Source: an uncultured Bacillaceae bacterium (GTDB taxonomy: Bacteria; Bacillota; Bacilli; Bacillales; Pradoshiaceae). Taken from it: DNA of 21,635 nt. The notes beneath the pieces are model-generated. The model saw nothing but the letters and a program-made list of their open reading frames with translations, was not told the origin of the DNA and ran no database searches. This document shows positions 7,431-14,922 of the stretch, piece after piece. How positions within the stretch are numbered: position 1 is the stretch's first letter; each line of letters begins with the position of its first letter. The stretch lies in NCBI GenBank assembly GCA_904501845.1, contig CAJGCH010000019.1, positions 1-21,635 on the forward strand, given 5' to 3'. Both the position numbers and the translations under genes were made by a program.

Positions 7431-8221
7431 TGCGCCATAAACTATTCCTCATTCTGAGTGCTCTTGCCATTTTTGCTTCAAGCTTCGCATCAACTATGGT
7501 TCATGCAGATATCCCCGAACCAAAAGGGGATATTTATGTCCAAGATTTTGCCGGAATCTTGTCTAATCAGCAAAAGCAGGAGTTGAATAGTTTAGGAAGA
7601 GAACTTGAAGACCAGACAAAAGCTCAAATCGCTGTCTTGACCGTTAATTCACTAGAAGGTTCTTCACCTGAAGACTATGCACTTGAGGCTTTCCGAAAAT
7701 ATCAATTGGGTGATAAGGAACTTGAAAATGGCGTTCTTCTTCTCATGGCTTTTGAGGAGAATGATGCTGACAAGTCCGCCAGGATTGAAGTCGGCTATGG
7801 ACTTGAAGGCGCTTTACCAGACGGCAAGGTGGGACGAATACTGGATCAGTATACGATGCCCTATTGGAAGAACGGCCAGCCAGACCAGGCCATCATCCAT
7901 ACATACGAGCAATTATCCAACGAAGTTGCAGCGGAATATGGACTGGATAAACTAACGGAACCCGGAAAAGATACCGTAACACCAGATGACTCAAGCAGCA
8001 CGAATCAAGATAGCGGAATGGCTACTTGGAAGAAGATGCTGATCGCTGCCTTTCTTATCATTTTCGTTATCATTGATTTAACCTTCTTCGGAGGGACATT
8101 TACGTATATGCTCCTCCATATCCTTTCAGCCATTGCCAGAAGCAGAGGCGGTGGAGGAGGAGGACCACGCGGCGGCGGGGGTGGATCATCCGGCGGAGGC
8201 GGCGCTTCTCGCGGATGGTAG
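7427..8221 (+). CDS. TPM-domain (UPF0603/YgcG/YdjH-like) secreted membrane protein with Gly-rich tail
   Basis: The 264-residue protein has an N-terminal signal peptide (1-27, likely cleaved after HA) and a TPM domain (about 35-175) with VQDFAGILS, IAVLTV, EVGYGLEGALPD and IIHTYEQLSNEVAAEYGL. A linker follows, then hydrophobic segments at about 203-236 and a very Gly-rich C-terminal tail (about 239-264) ending SRGW. This is the YgcG/YdjH architecture, with the TPM domain outside and the tail inside or at the membrane. The start overlaps the lemA stop (ATGA) with no ribosome binding site of its own, pointing to coupling; a second ATG follows immediately. A related TPM protein takes part in photosystem II repair, but the bacterial role is unclear. 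The low-complexity Gly tract makes a proline-rich shadow frame on the other strand. Confidence 0.93.
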   Translation: MMRHKLFLILSALAIFASSFASTMVHADIPEPKGDIYVQDFAGILSNQQKQELNSLGRELEDQTKAQIAVLTVNSLEGSSPEDYALEAFRKYQLGDKELENGVLLLMAFEENDADKSARIEVGYGLEGALPDGKVGRILDQYTMPYWKNGQPDQAIIHTYEQLSNEVAAEYGLDKLTEPGKDTVTPDDSSSTNQDSGMATWKKMLIAAFLIIFVIIDLTFFGGTFTYMLLHILSAIARSRGGGGGGPRGGGGGSSGGGGASRGW

Positions 8222-8236
8222 CTGATTGCTCTATCT

Positions 8237-8281
8237 ACAGGCGGAATACCGATAATCCAATCGGCTTTCCGTCTGTTTTTA
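8237..8281 (+). terminator. Terminator of the lemA-TPM operon
   Basis: An outer stem (ACAGGCGGAA with TTCCGTCTGT, one G-U pair) and an inner stem (CCGAT/ATCGG) are followed by five T, A and four more T. It begins 16 bases after the TPM stop codon. Confidence 0.85.
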
Positions 8282-8333
8282 TTTTCATTAAACTTTTTAT
8301 CCTCGTTCCCCTTTATCAATCGAGGCACAATCG

Positions 8334-8384
8334 AAAAAAAGCTGACCTGGATGATTCGTATAATAACGAAGCATCCAGGTCAGC
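8334..8384 (-). terminator. Terminator of the Gfo/Idh/MocA gene
   Basis: GCTGACCTGGATG (8341-8353) and its exact complement (8372-8384) form a 13-bp stem with a further TTCG/CGAA pairing inside. On the minus strand seven T follow. It is 9 bases beyond the stop codon. Confidence 0.95.
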
Positions 8385-8392
8385 CTGTCCCC

Positions 8393-9382
8393 TTACGTAA
8401 GAGTAACGGTTCTATTCGTTCGGATAGATTCATAGCAAGCATCAATCGCCTTCATGTTCTGCAAGGTGTCATTCCCTGTATATTGAGGCTGTTTGCCTTC
8501 TAGAACACATTCGGCAAAATGTTCAACCTGCATGAGGTATTGGTCACAGGAGATGATTTCTTTTCTTGTCTCCTCATTTGTCTTGATGACTAAAGTTCCT
8601 TTATGGCCTTTACGGTCCGGTCGGTAGGCATGCTGGCAAATGATTTCTCCCTTTGTGCCCACCACTCTATACTCATCCCTTGTTTTCATCTGGAAGCTGC
8701 AATCAAACATCGCTTGAACGCCATTATCCATCCAAAGATGTCCGGTTGTCGTCATATCAACATTATATTTAGGATCCAGTTTGGAAAAAGCCTTCACCTC
8801 TATAGGTTCAGCCTGCAAAATATGGCGAATGGCATGAATATTATAACAGCCGATATCATATAAAGCTCCCCCGCCCTTTTCTTCTGATAAACGGATATTC
8901 TCCTCATCATCTAAGAAAAAGGAATGACTCGCATACATATATTTCACTTCGCCAATTTCGCCTGTTTTCAGTATATCCTTCACCCGCTTATGCTGGGCAT
9001 GGAATTGATACATGAAGGCTTCCATGAACAGGACCCCATGGCGGCTGCAAACCTCCTGCATTTCTTTCATTTCATGAGCCGTCAATGAAGCGGGCTTCTC
9101 GACAAGGACATGCTTGCCGGCTTTAGCCGCCTCCATTACCCACTTGGCGTGAAGATGGTTCGGCAGCGGAATATAAACCGCCTCAATCTGTTCGTCACCA
9201 AGCAAGGCCTCATATGAATCATAAACCTTTGGAATGCCCAGTTTATCGGCCGCCTCACTTGCTTTGCCGCTTGAGCTTGCGATAGCGAAAACCTCCCCCA
9301 GCGTTGAGCGGGTGATCGCAGGAATAACCTGTTTTTGTCCGATGTTAGCCGTGCTTAGAATTCCCCATTTTACTTTACTCAT
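8393..9382 (-). CDS. Gfo/Idh/MocA family NAD(P)-dependent oxidoreductase
   Basis: The 329-residue cytosolic protein has an N-terminal Rossmann fold starting GILSTANIG (residues 7-15), the family signature HVLVEKPAS with the catalytic Lys at 96, and a C-terminal alpha/beta domain. The substrate-binding and catalytic block GGGALYDIGCYNIHAIRH spans 170-187, with Asp177 and His183 in the usual places. Members oxidise or reduce sugars, inositols and related polyols using NAD(P); the substrate here cannot be told. AAGGGAG stands 7 bases before the ATG. The cardiolipin synthase-like gene upstream is separated by its own terminator, so this is probably a separate transcription unit, although no clear promoter was found in the short gap. 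Length and motifs are complete. Confidence 0.95.
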   Translation of the reverse strand: MSKVKWGILSTANIGQKQVIPAITRSTLGEVFAIASSSGKASEAADKLGIPKVYDSYEALLGDEQIEAVYIPLPNHLHAKWVMEAAKAGKHVLVEKPASLTAHEMKEMQEVCSRHGVLFMEAFMYQFHAQHKRVKDILKTGEIGEVKYMYASHSFFLDDEENIRLSEEKGGGALYDIGCYNIHAIRHILQAEPIEVKAFSKLDPKYNVDMTTTGHLWMDNGVQAMFDCSFQMKTRDEYRVVGTKGEIICQHAYRPDRKGHKGTLVIKTNEETRKEIISCDQYLMQVEHFAECVLEGKQPQYTGNDTLQNMKAIDACYESIRTNRTVTLT

Positions 9383-9416
9383 TTCTTGGCTCCCTTCAGC
9401 TGGATTTGATTCTCAT

Positions 9417-9456
9417 AAAAAAAAGAGCGAGATGCCTTTTGCACGTGCTCGCTCTT
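9417..9456 (-). terminator. Terminator of the phospholipase D/cardiolipin synthase-like gene
   Basis: AAGAGCGAG (9423-9431) pairs exactly with CTCGCTCTT (9448-9456). On the minus strand a run of eight T follows. It begins 13 bases past the stop codon. Confidence 0.92.
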
Positions 9457-9469
9457 GTGGTCATTTCCA

Positions 9470-10681
9470 TTATAAGTAATAATGAACGTATTTGGCAATT
9501 TTCATTAAAATTTTATCTTTTGTAGAGAGCTTTTCGAAATACTCCAATGTGATTTTTGATGAATCATCGAGGTCCTGATCCACTTGCTTAAGGAGAACAT
9601 CCGTAAAAGGTGATTCGTCCATGAACAATGTCATCTCATCATTCAAGCGGAAAGACCGTGAATCAATGTTGACTGTTCCTATGATTGGATACTTACGGTC
9701 TATCATGACCAGCTTCCCATGAAAAACACCCTTCTCATACTGATACACCTTCATCCCATTCTTGAGCGCCTCCTTCACGAAGGGATAGGCTGCTTGGGTG
9801 AGCAAAAGGCCATCAGAGTGCTTCGGCCACATAATCGTGATTTCCACTCCCCGCTTTTTTGCCTCTTTTAACGACTTCATAAAGCGTTCATTATCTGGAA
9901 TGAAATAAGGAGTGGCGATAATAATGTCTTTTTTGGCGGCATCAAACGCTTCTATAAGATCATCAACCACCTCATATCCGCTCGAGTACGTTTTCAAGTA
10001 ATGAGTGGTGGCTCCTGTTTCTTTAGCGATATGATGTAAAGGAGGTGATTCCCCTGTATTATGTTTCCAATCATGACAAAACTGCTTTTCAAAATCTTGA
10101 ATGCCCTCTCCGGTCATGCGCAGCTGATAATCATGCCAGCTGGGCTTCGAATACTTCTGTGCTATATTCATTCCGCCAGTATAGGCGACCTTTCCATCTA
10201 TGACGGCAATCCGGCGATGATTCCGATGCTGAATGGTATACCATATATGCGGAAAATGCGGTTCATTGCTATACGTAACATGGACACCAGCCTTCTCAAG
10301 CTCTTTAAATCCCTTTCGATTTCCCTTAAAAGAACCGGCACGGTCTACAGAATAGTATACATCGACACCCTCTCTCGCTTTTCTTTTCAATAAATCAAAG
10401 TATCGGTCGCTCGCCTTCCCGCTCCCAATCGAAAAGAAATGGATATAGACATAATCTTTAGCCTCTTCTATATCCTTAGCAAACCGGGGATAAAACGTAT
10501 CCCAATTCGTATAAAGCTCGAAGTCGCTTTGCTTTAGGGGGTAGACAATCGGATTGCTTTCTTCTTTTGCGGCTTCTCGCCCTTTTCTAATATCTTGATG
10601 AATCCATGTCAAGAGCAGCCCAAAAAACACGATGACCATCCCTAGCACCCATAAGACGGTGTATATAATCTTCTTGAACAT
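9470..10681 (-). CDS. Cardiolipin synthase-like phospholipase D family protein (YwjE-like)
   Basis: The 403-residue protein has one N-terminal membrane segment (about 5-26) and two phospholipase D domains. Cardiolipin synthases of this class join two phosphatidylglycerols into cardiolipin and glycerol at the membrane. The first catalytic motif reads NHRRIAVID (H155, Arg157, D162), so the usual Lys of HxKxxxxD is Arg. The second, HGKLVMID (H321, K323, D328), is canonical, followed by GTVNIDSRSF. The length and single anchor match the shorter B. subtilis YwjE rather than ClsA-type enzymes of about 480 residues with two anchors. AGGAGG is 5 bases before the ATG. It is monocistronic between two terminators. 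Whether the Arg substitution weakens activity is open; other PLD-fold roles are possible. Confidence 0.9.
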   Translation of the reverse strand: MFKKIIYTVLWVLGMVIVFFGLLLTWIHQDIRKGREAAKEESNPIVYPLKQSDFELYTNWDTFYPRFAKDIEEAKDYVYIHFFSIGSGKASDRYFDLLKRKAREGVDVYYSVDRAGSFKGNRKGFKELEKAGVHVTYSNEPHFPHIWYTIQHRNHRRIAVIDGKVAYTGGMNIAQKYSKPSWHDYQLRMTGEGIQDFEKQFCHDWKHNTGESPPLHHIAKETGATTHYLKTYSSGYEVVDDLIEAFDAAKKDIIIATPYFIPDNERFMKSLKEAKKRGVEITIMWPKHSDGLLLTQAAYPFVKEALKNGMKVYQYEKGVFHGKLVMIDRKYPIIGTVNIDSRSFRLNDEMTLFMDESPFTDVLLKQVDQDLDDSSKITLEYFEKLSTKDKILMKIAKYVHYYL

Positions 10682-10762
10682 ACCATCCTCCTATCAAGCT
10701 TTTATTTCTTGTTAGTATGTGCAAGGAATGCCTATTTATTGTTTTTGAGCTAAATCAATCAC

Positions 10763-10807
10763 AAAAAAAAAGAAATCCAGAAGGTTTATATACCTATCTG
10801 GATTTCT
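10763..10807 (-). terminator. Terminator of the miaB-ricA operon
   Basis: AGAAATCCAGA (10771-10781) pairs with TCTGGATTTCT (10797-10807), with an inner AGGT/ACCT pairing. On the minus strand a run of eight or more T follows. It starts 6 bases after the ricA stop. Confidence 0.93.
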
Positions 10808-10813
10808 CCCGAT

Positions 10814-11245
10814 TTAACAGCTGTGACTGCCTTCTTCACTTTTTAGCTTTGATCCTGTTTTCCCAAGAAGGAGGTCACCCTCTGTGGATTTTATAATCTC
10901 ATCTGTGACGGTGTTAGAAATGACGGTCGCAACCATTTGCAGCATATCATTTACCTCGATTTGTGATTGCTTGAACTCCTGGACAATCGGGATTTCATCA
11001 AGTTCCCTTTCCACTTTCGCCAATTTATCCTCCGTCTTTTTCAGTGCTTCTGTTTTGCCGTAATGCTGGAAGTTGACCGCTTGCTTTTGAAGTCCCTTAA
11101 TGACAGACATAAGCTCGGCTACATGTTGATTGCCGTTAATTTGCGCTTCCGCTCTTTTAAAGAAGTCGACTTCTTCCGTTTCAGAAATCATCCTTGCCAA
11201 ATCTTTTGCCTTATCAATAATTTGTTCTTTCGTGAATTTTTCCAT
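10814..11245 (-). CDS. ricA: RicA (YmcA), component of the RicAFT regulator of RNase Y
   Basis: The 143-residue helical cytosolic protein belongs to the YmcA/YlbF family. In B. subtilis RicA, RicF and RicT form a complex with iron-sulfur clusters that steers RNase Y processing and is needed for biofilm formation, competence and sporulation. The family body is clear (for example DKAKDLARMISETEEVDFFK at 11-30 and LQKQAVNFQHYGKTEALKK near 52-70). The only cysteine is the last residue (SHSC), the conserved C-terminal Cys thought to serve cluster binding. The gene follows miaB with no gap (TAAATG) and uses AGGTGGG inside the miaB end as ribosome binding site. The same miaB-ricA order is found in B. 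subtilis (ymcB-ymcA), which supports the call. Confidence 0.95.
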   Translation of the reverse strand: MEKFTKEQIIDKAKDLARMISETEEVDFFKRAEAQINGNQHVAELMSVIKGLQKQAVNFQHYGKTEALKKTEDKLAKVERELDEIPIVQEFKQSQIEVNDMLQMVATVISNTVTDEIIKSTEGDLLLGKTGSKLKSEEGSHSC

Positions 11246-12793
11246 TTATACGCCCACCTTTACCCCTTTAATCTCCATATCCATCTCTGAAACCATCTCG
11301 CCGTTTAACGACCATGTTTTTGCATCGGTAATTTTAACTTTGACGATTTTGCCGATAGCCGTTTTTGGTCCTGCAAAGTTAACCAGTTTATTCTTCGTTG
11401 TATAGCCAGCCAATACATTTGGATTATTCTTGCTTTCCCCTTCTACAAGCACATCCATAATTTGACCTTTATATTGCTGATTCTTTTTAAGCGCTATTTC
11501 ATTTACGACAGCGTTCAAACGCTGCAGACGCTTTTTCTTCACTTCCATCGGCACATTATCTTTCATCTTCGCTGCTGGGGTTCCCTCACGCGGAGAATAG
11601 ATAAATGTATACGCCAAATCGTACTCAACTTCTTTATAGAGGGATAGCGTTTCTTCAAATTGCTCATCCGTTTCGTTCGGATATCCGACAATGATATCTG
11701 TCGTTAAAGTGACATTCGGGATGGCCGCCTTAATTTTTTTGACGAGCTCTAAATATTGTTCACGTGTATATTTACGCGCCATGATTTTCAGCACTTCATT
11801 GTTGCCGGATTGAACAGGCAAGTGAATATGATCCATCATATTTCCGCCTTTTGCCAGAACTTCAATCAGGTGATCATCAAAGTCTCTCGGATGGCTTGTC
11901 GTAAAGCGGATGCGCGGGATATCAATCTTGCGGATTTCCTCCATCAAATCGCCTAAACGATAATGGCGGTCTTCAAAATCCTTCCCATATGCATTCACAT
12001 TTTGGCCAAGTAAGGTAATTTCCTGATATCCTTGTGCTGCCAGACTGCGGATTTCTTGTATAATATCCTCCGGTCTGCGGCTGCGCTCCTTGCCTCGAGT
12101 ATAAGGAACGATACAATACGTACAAAATTTATCGCAGCCATACATGATATTGACCCATGCTTTAATATTGCCTTTTCGCACCTTCGGGAGATTCTCGATG
12201 ATGTCGCCTTCCTTCGACCATACCTCAACAACCATTTCCTTGGACATATAGGCATCCATCAGAATTTCAGGCAATCGGTGAATATTGTGAGTGCCGAAAA
12301 TCATATCAACAAAGGCATGCTTCTTGAGAATCTTATTGACGACTGACTCCTCCTGAGACATACATCCGCATACCCCAAGCAGAAGGTCGGGCTTGTTTCT
12401 CTTTAAGCTTTTCAGGTGGCCAAGCTCGCCAAACACCTTATTTTCTGCATTCTCACGAATGGCGCATGTGTTTAAGAGCACAACATTTGCATCATCAACC
12501 TTATCAGTCGGCTCATAGCCTAAAGCCATTAAGATTCCAGACATGACTTCTGTGTCATGCTCATTCATTTGGCAGCCATATGTACGGATATAGAACTTAC
12601 GTCCTTCACCCATGCCATTATATTGTTCGTTAATGCTAAAATCTTGATGATAGCTTATCGCTTCTTTTCCGCGCTTCTTTGCATCCTTCAATGAAGGGGG
12701 CATGTAAACAGCTTCAAAGTATTTGCTGTAATCCTTATCAGGTTTCTTTTCAGATTTAGCAGCGGCCGAATCTAATCGTTGCTGTTCGTTCAT
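11246..12793 (-). CDS. miaB: tRNA-2-methylthio-N6-dimethylallyladenosine synthase MiaB
   Basis: This radical SAM methylthiotransferase adds a methylthio group to i6A at position 37 of tRNAs reading UNN codons. The 515-residue protein has the N-terminal cluster-binding domain with Cys at about 74, 110 and 144 (TYGCQMNEHD, LLNTCAIRENAENK, GVCGCMSQEE). The radical SAM core has CDKFCTYC (Cys 220, 224, 227), and a C-terminal TRAM domain ends near GEMVSEMDMEI. The start at 12793 (MNEQQ) is chosen because AAAGGGG lies 6 bases upstream and B. subtilis MiaB begins the same way. An in-frame ATG at 12823 would add 10 residues but has no ribosome binding site. It is the first gene of an operon with ricA. 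Confidence 0.98.
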   Translation of the reverse strand: MNEQQRLDSAAAKSEKKPDKDYSKYFEAVYMPPSLKDAKKRGKEAISYHQDFSINEQYNGMGEGRKFYIRTYGCQMNEHDTEVMSGILMALGYEPTDKVDDANVVLLNTCAIRENAENKVFGELGHLKSLKRNKPDLLLGVCGCMSQEESVVNKILKKHAFVDMIFGTHNIHRLPEILMDAYMSKEMVVEVWSKEGDIIENLPKVRKGNIKAWVNIMYGCDKFCTYCIVPYTRGKERSRRPEDIIQEIRSLAAQGYQEITLLGQNVNAYGKDFEDRHYRLGDLMEEIRKIDIPRIRFTTSHPRDFDDHLIEVLAKGGNMMDHIHLPVQSGNNEVLKIMARKYTREQYLELVKKIKAAIPNVTLTTDIIVGYPNETDEQFEETLSLYKEVEYDLAYTFIYSPREGTPAAKMKDNVPMEVKKKRLQRLNAVVNEIALKKNQQYKGQIMDVLVEGESKNNPNVLAGYTTKNKLVNFAGPKTAIGKIVKVKITDAKTWSLNGEMVSEMDMEIKGVKVGV

Positions 12794-12873
12794 AAAAATC
12801 CCCTTTCTATCCAATTTCATCATTTATGGAAAAAATTCCACGGGATTGGTAATAGCTAAGTTTACATTAAGTA

Positions 12874-12902
12874 AGTATAAAGCTTTTAGGGGAAATTAAC
12901 AA
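12874..12902 (-). promoter_or_regulatory. Candidate sigma-A promoter of miaB-ricA
   Basis: On the minus strand TTGTTA (12897-12902) and TATACT (12874-12879) are 17 bases apart, matching 4/6 and 5/6. It would give a leader of roughly 75 bases before miaB. This was found by eye. Confidence 0.42.
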
Positions 12903-12949
12903 TATGCTGGAAGCTTATACAGAAGAGGAAAATCGCCGATCAGACAAAG

Positions 12950-12978
12950 AAAAACCGCGCCCAAATTTATGAACGCGG
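12950..12978 (-). terminator. Weak terminator after signal peptidase gene
   Basis: CCGCG (12955-12959) pairs with CGCGG (12974-12978). On the minus strand five T and a C follow. The stem is only about 5 bp, so some read-through into miaB is possible. Confidence 0.5.
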
Positions 12979-12992
12979 AGATGATTTCCTTT

Positions 12993-13544
12993 CTAAAAAG
13001 CAAACCCTATATCCTTCATTGGCCAATAGCGCATTTTCACCTCTCCGACAATTCTTTCCATCGGCACAAAGCCAAAAACACGGCTGTCCTTGCTGTACGG
13101 CCTGTTATCACCTAATACGAACATTTGACCTTGCGGAACTTTCTCCCTCCCGGTCAGTTCCTTTAACGTAAAATCCTCCGTGAACCTTCCAGCGGAACCC
13201 GGAGCGGATTTAAGCTCATCAAGGTACTCTTCCTCATACGGTTTCCCGTTAATATATAAAATATCATCTTTCATTTCAACGGTATCGCCAGGAAGGCCGA
13301 TAACCCGTTTCACATATTTATCTGGTGAATCCGTCGCATGGAATACAACCTCATCAAAGCGATCGATATGGGTAATCTTACTTAAGATGACGCGATTGCC
13401 ATCCTCTAAACTAGGCATCATCGATTCGCCTTTAACCGTTGTCGGCAGAAAAACAAATTGACGGCAAAAGAGCACAACTATAACCGCGATTAGGATCGTT
13501 CTTAGCCATGATGCAATTTCACTGGTCACTTTCCGGGTATCCAT
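12993..13544 (-). CDS. lepB: Type I signal peptidase (SipS/SipT-like)
   Basis: The enzyme cleaves signal peptides from secreted pre-proteins at the outer face of the membrane. The 183-residue protein has a single N-terminal anchor (about 12-33), the short Gram-positive form. The catalytic dyad is visible: Ser41 in GESMMPSL and Lys79 in YVKRVIGLPGD. The later box GDNRPYSKDSR (145-155) is also intact. The start has AGGA directly against the ATG; AAGGAG 12 bases upstream is the more likely ribosome binding site. It is monocistronic, between the kbl terminator and a weak hairpin. Bacilli usually carry several such genes, so this may be one of a set. There are no odd residues. Confidence 0.96.
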   Translation of the reverse strand: MDTRKVTSEIASWLRTILIAVIVVLFCRQFVFLPTTVKGESMMPSLEDGNRVILSKITHIDRFDEVVFHATDSPDKYVKRVIGLPGDTVEMKDDILYINGKPYEEEYLDELKSAPGSAGRFTEDFTLKELTGREKVPQGQMFVLGDNRPYSKDSRVFGFVPMERIVGEVKMRYWPMKDIGFAF

Positions 13545-13656
13545 TCCTTTTTAGTACTCCTTCCAAACTGTTCTTAATGGCGATCGCCACTTACTCGCTC
13601 TCTTTACCAATATTTCCCCAAAAATCTTGCCGCAAACGAAAAGTCGTTTCCAACGT

Positions 13657-13695
13657 AAAAAAGCAGCCGCCTGTATCTCGATTCAGGCGGCTGCT
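13657..13695 (-). terminator. Terminator of the tdh-kbl operon
   Basis: AGCAGCCGCCTG (13662-13673) pairs perfectly with CAGGCGGCTGCT (13684-13695) over 12 bp. On the minus strand six T follow. It begins 12 bases past the kbl stop codon. Confidence 0.96.
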
Positions 13696-13707
13696 TTGTG
13701 ACGCTCA

Positions 13708-14886
13708 TCATTTTATTAGATTTAATTCCTTACCAGCTCGTTCAAACGCTCGCAATGCGTCGGCCAATTCCTCCTTGCTATGTTCTGCCGTCACAATTGT
13801 ACGCACCCTCGCTTTGCCTTTGGCAACTGTCGGAAAGACGATTCCTTGCGCAAATACGCCATACTCCAGCAATCGGTCGGATAGCTCATAAGCTGCCCTA
13901 TCTTCACCCACGATGACTGGCGTTATAGGGGTCATGCTACTTCCGATATCATAGCCCAAAGCAAGAAGTCCCTCCTTAAAGAAGGTTGTATTCTCCCATA
14001 ACCGCTCGATTAATTCTGGCTCACTTAACAGCACATCAATCGCCGCCATATTCGCCATCGTCACAGCAGGAGGATGAGATGTGCTAAAGAGAAATGGGCG
14101 TCCTTTATGAATTAAGTAATCTATTAAGGCTTTGGGACCTGCTACATATCCCCCAAGAACACCGATTGCTTTACTAAGTGTGCCAACTTGAATATGGACA
14201 CGGCCATCAAGTCCGAAGTGATTGACAGTACCGCGCCCGTTATCCCCTAAAACACCAGAAGCATGAGCATCGTCCACCATCACCAGAGCATCATATTTCT
14301 CCGCCAGGTCAACGATAGCAGGCAGCGGTGCGATATTCCCATCCATGGAAAACACCCCATCCGTTACAATCAAGCGTTTCCTGTATGATTGAGTTTCCTT
14401 CAAGGCTACTTCAAGGCTCTCCATATCAACATGTGTGTACACTCGGCGAGCTGCCTTAGTCAGCCGGATTCCGTCAATAATGGACGCATGATTAAGTTCA
14501 TCGGAAATGACGACATCCTTATCCGTCAAAATAGCTGAAAGTACCCCCTGGTTGGTCGTAAAACCAGATTGGAAGACTAATGCCGCTTCAGTATGCTTGA
14601 AATCTGCAAGTTTTCGTTCAAGCTCTGCATGCATCTTAAATGTTCCGGCAATGGTGCGCACAGAACCTGTTCCTACCCCAAATGCATTAATGGCCTCGAT
14701 GGCCGCATGGCGCAAGCGAGGATGAGATGTCAGTCCCAAGTAATTATTGGAGGACAATTGGATGACGTTCCTCCCATCAATTTGTACCTTTGACCCTTGT
14801 TCTGTATTCAGTTGCACGAGTTCCCGATAGACTCCTTTGTCTCTCATCTCATCAAGCTCGGCTTGTAAATACTCTAATCCTTTCAT
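13708..14886 (-). CDS. kbl: Glycine C-acetyltransferase (2-amino-3-ketobutyrate CoA ligase)
   Basis: This PLP enzyme cleaves 2-amino-3-oxobutyrate with CoA into glycine and acetyl-CoA, the second step of threonine breakdown after Tdh. The 392-residue protein is a fold-type I alpha-oxoamine synthase. The PLP lysine is at about 239 in GTLSKAIGVLGGY. VMVDDAHASGVLG supplies the Asp and His that contact PLP, and SNNYLGL and GTGSVRTIAGTF are the substrate-binding blocks. Two in-frame ATGs lie close together; the second (14884-14886) is chosen because AGGAGG is 7 bases before it and only 1 base before the first (14892). It lies 36 bases after tdh in one operon and ends with a strong terminator. The near-residue-level likeness to B. 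subtilis Kbl is recalled, not computed. Confidence 0.97.
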   Translation of the reverse strand: MKGLEYLQAELDEMRDKGVYRELVQLNTEQGSKVQIDGRNVIQLSSNNYLGLTSHPRLRHAAIEAINAFGVGTGSVRTIAGTFKMHAELERKLADFKHTEAALVFQSGFTTNQGVLSAILTDKDVVISDELNHASIIDGIRLTKAARRVYTHVDMESLEVALKETQSYRKRLIVTDGVFSMDGNIAPLPAIVDLAEKYDALVMVDDAHASGVLGDNGRGTVNHFGLDGRVHIQVGTLSKAIGVLGGYVAGPKALIDYLIHKGRPFLFSTSHPPAVTMANMAAIDVLLSEPELIERLWENTTFFKEGLLALGYDIGSSMTPITPVIVGEDRAAYELSDRLLEYGVFAQGIVFPTVAKGKARVRTIVTAEHSKEELADALRAFERAGKELNLIK

Positions 14887-14922
14887 TCTCATTCCTCCTC
14901 AAAATGTATTCACGCTTAAAAT

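Noticed and set aside
8005..8328. Minus-strand frame with a proline-rich stretch opposite the TPM gene
   Set aside because: The proline run is the complement of the Gly codons of the TPM tail and the frame crosses the terminator; it is a shadow.
12794..12823. Upstream ATG extension of miaB by 10 codons
   Set aside because: No ribosome binding site precedes it, while AAAGGGG is well placed for the ATG at 12793, inside the extension.
12904..12972. Plus-strand 22-codon frame (MLEAYTEEENRR...) between miaB and lepB
   Set aside because: It has only a distant AGGGG, no promoter and no recognised family, and it overlaps the lepB terminator. Too little support.
13634..13649. Short inverted repeat AAACGA/TCGTTT upstream of lepB
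   Set aside because: Six-base arms with a 4-base loop occur often by chance in such spacers, and no promoter boxes align with it.
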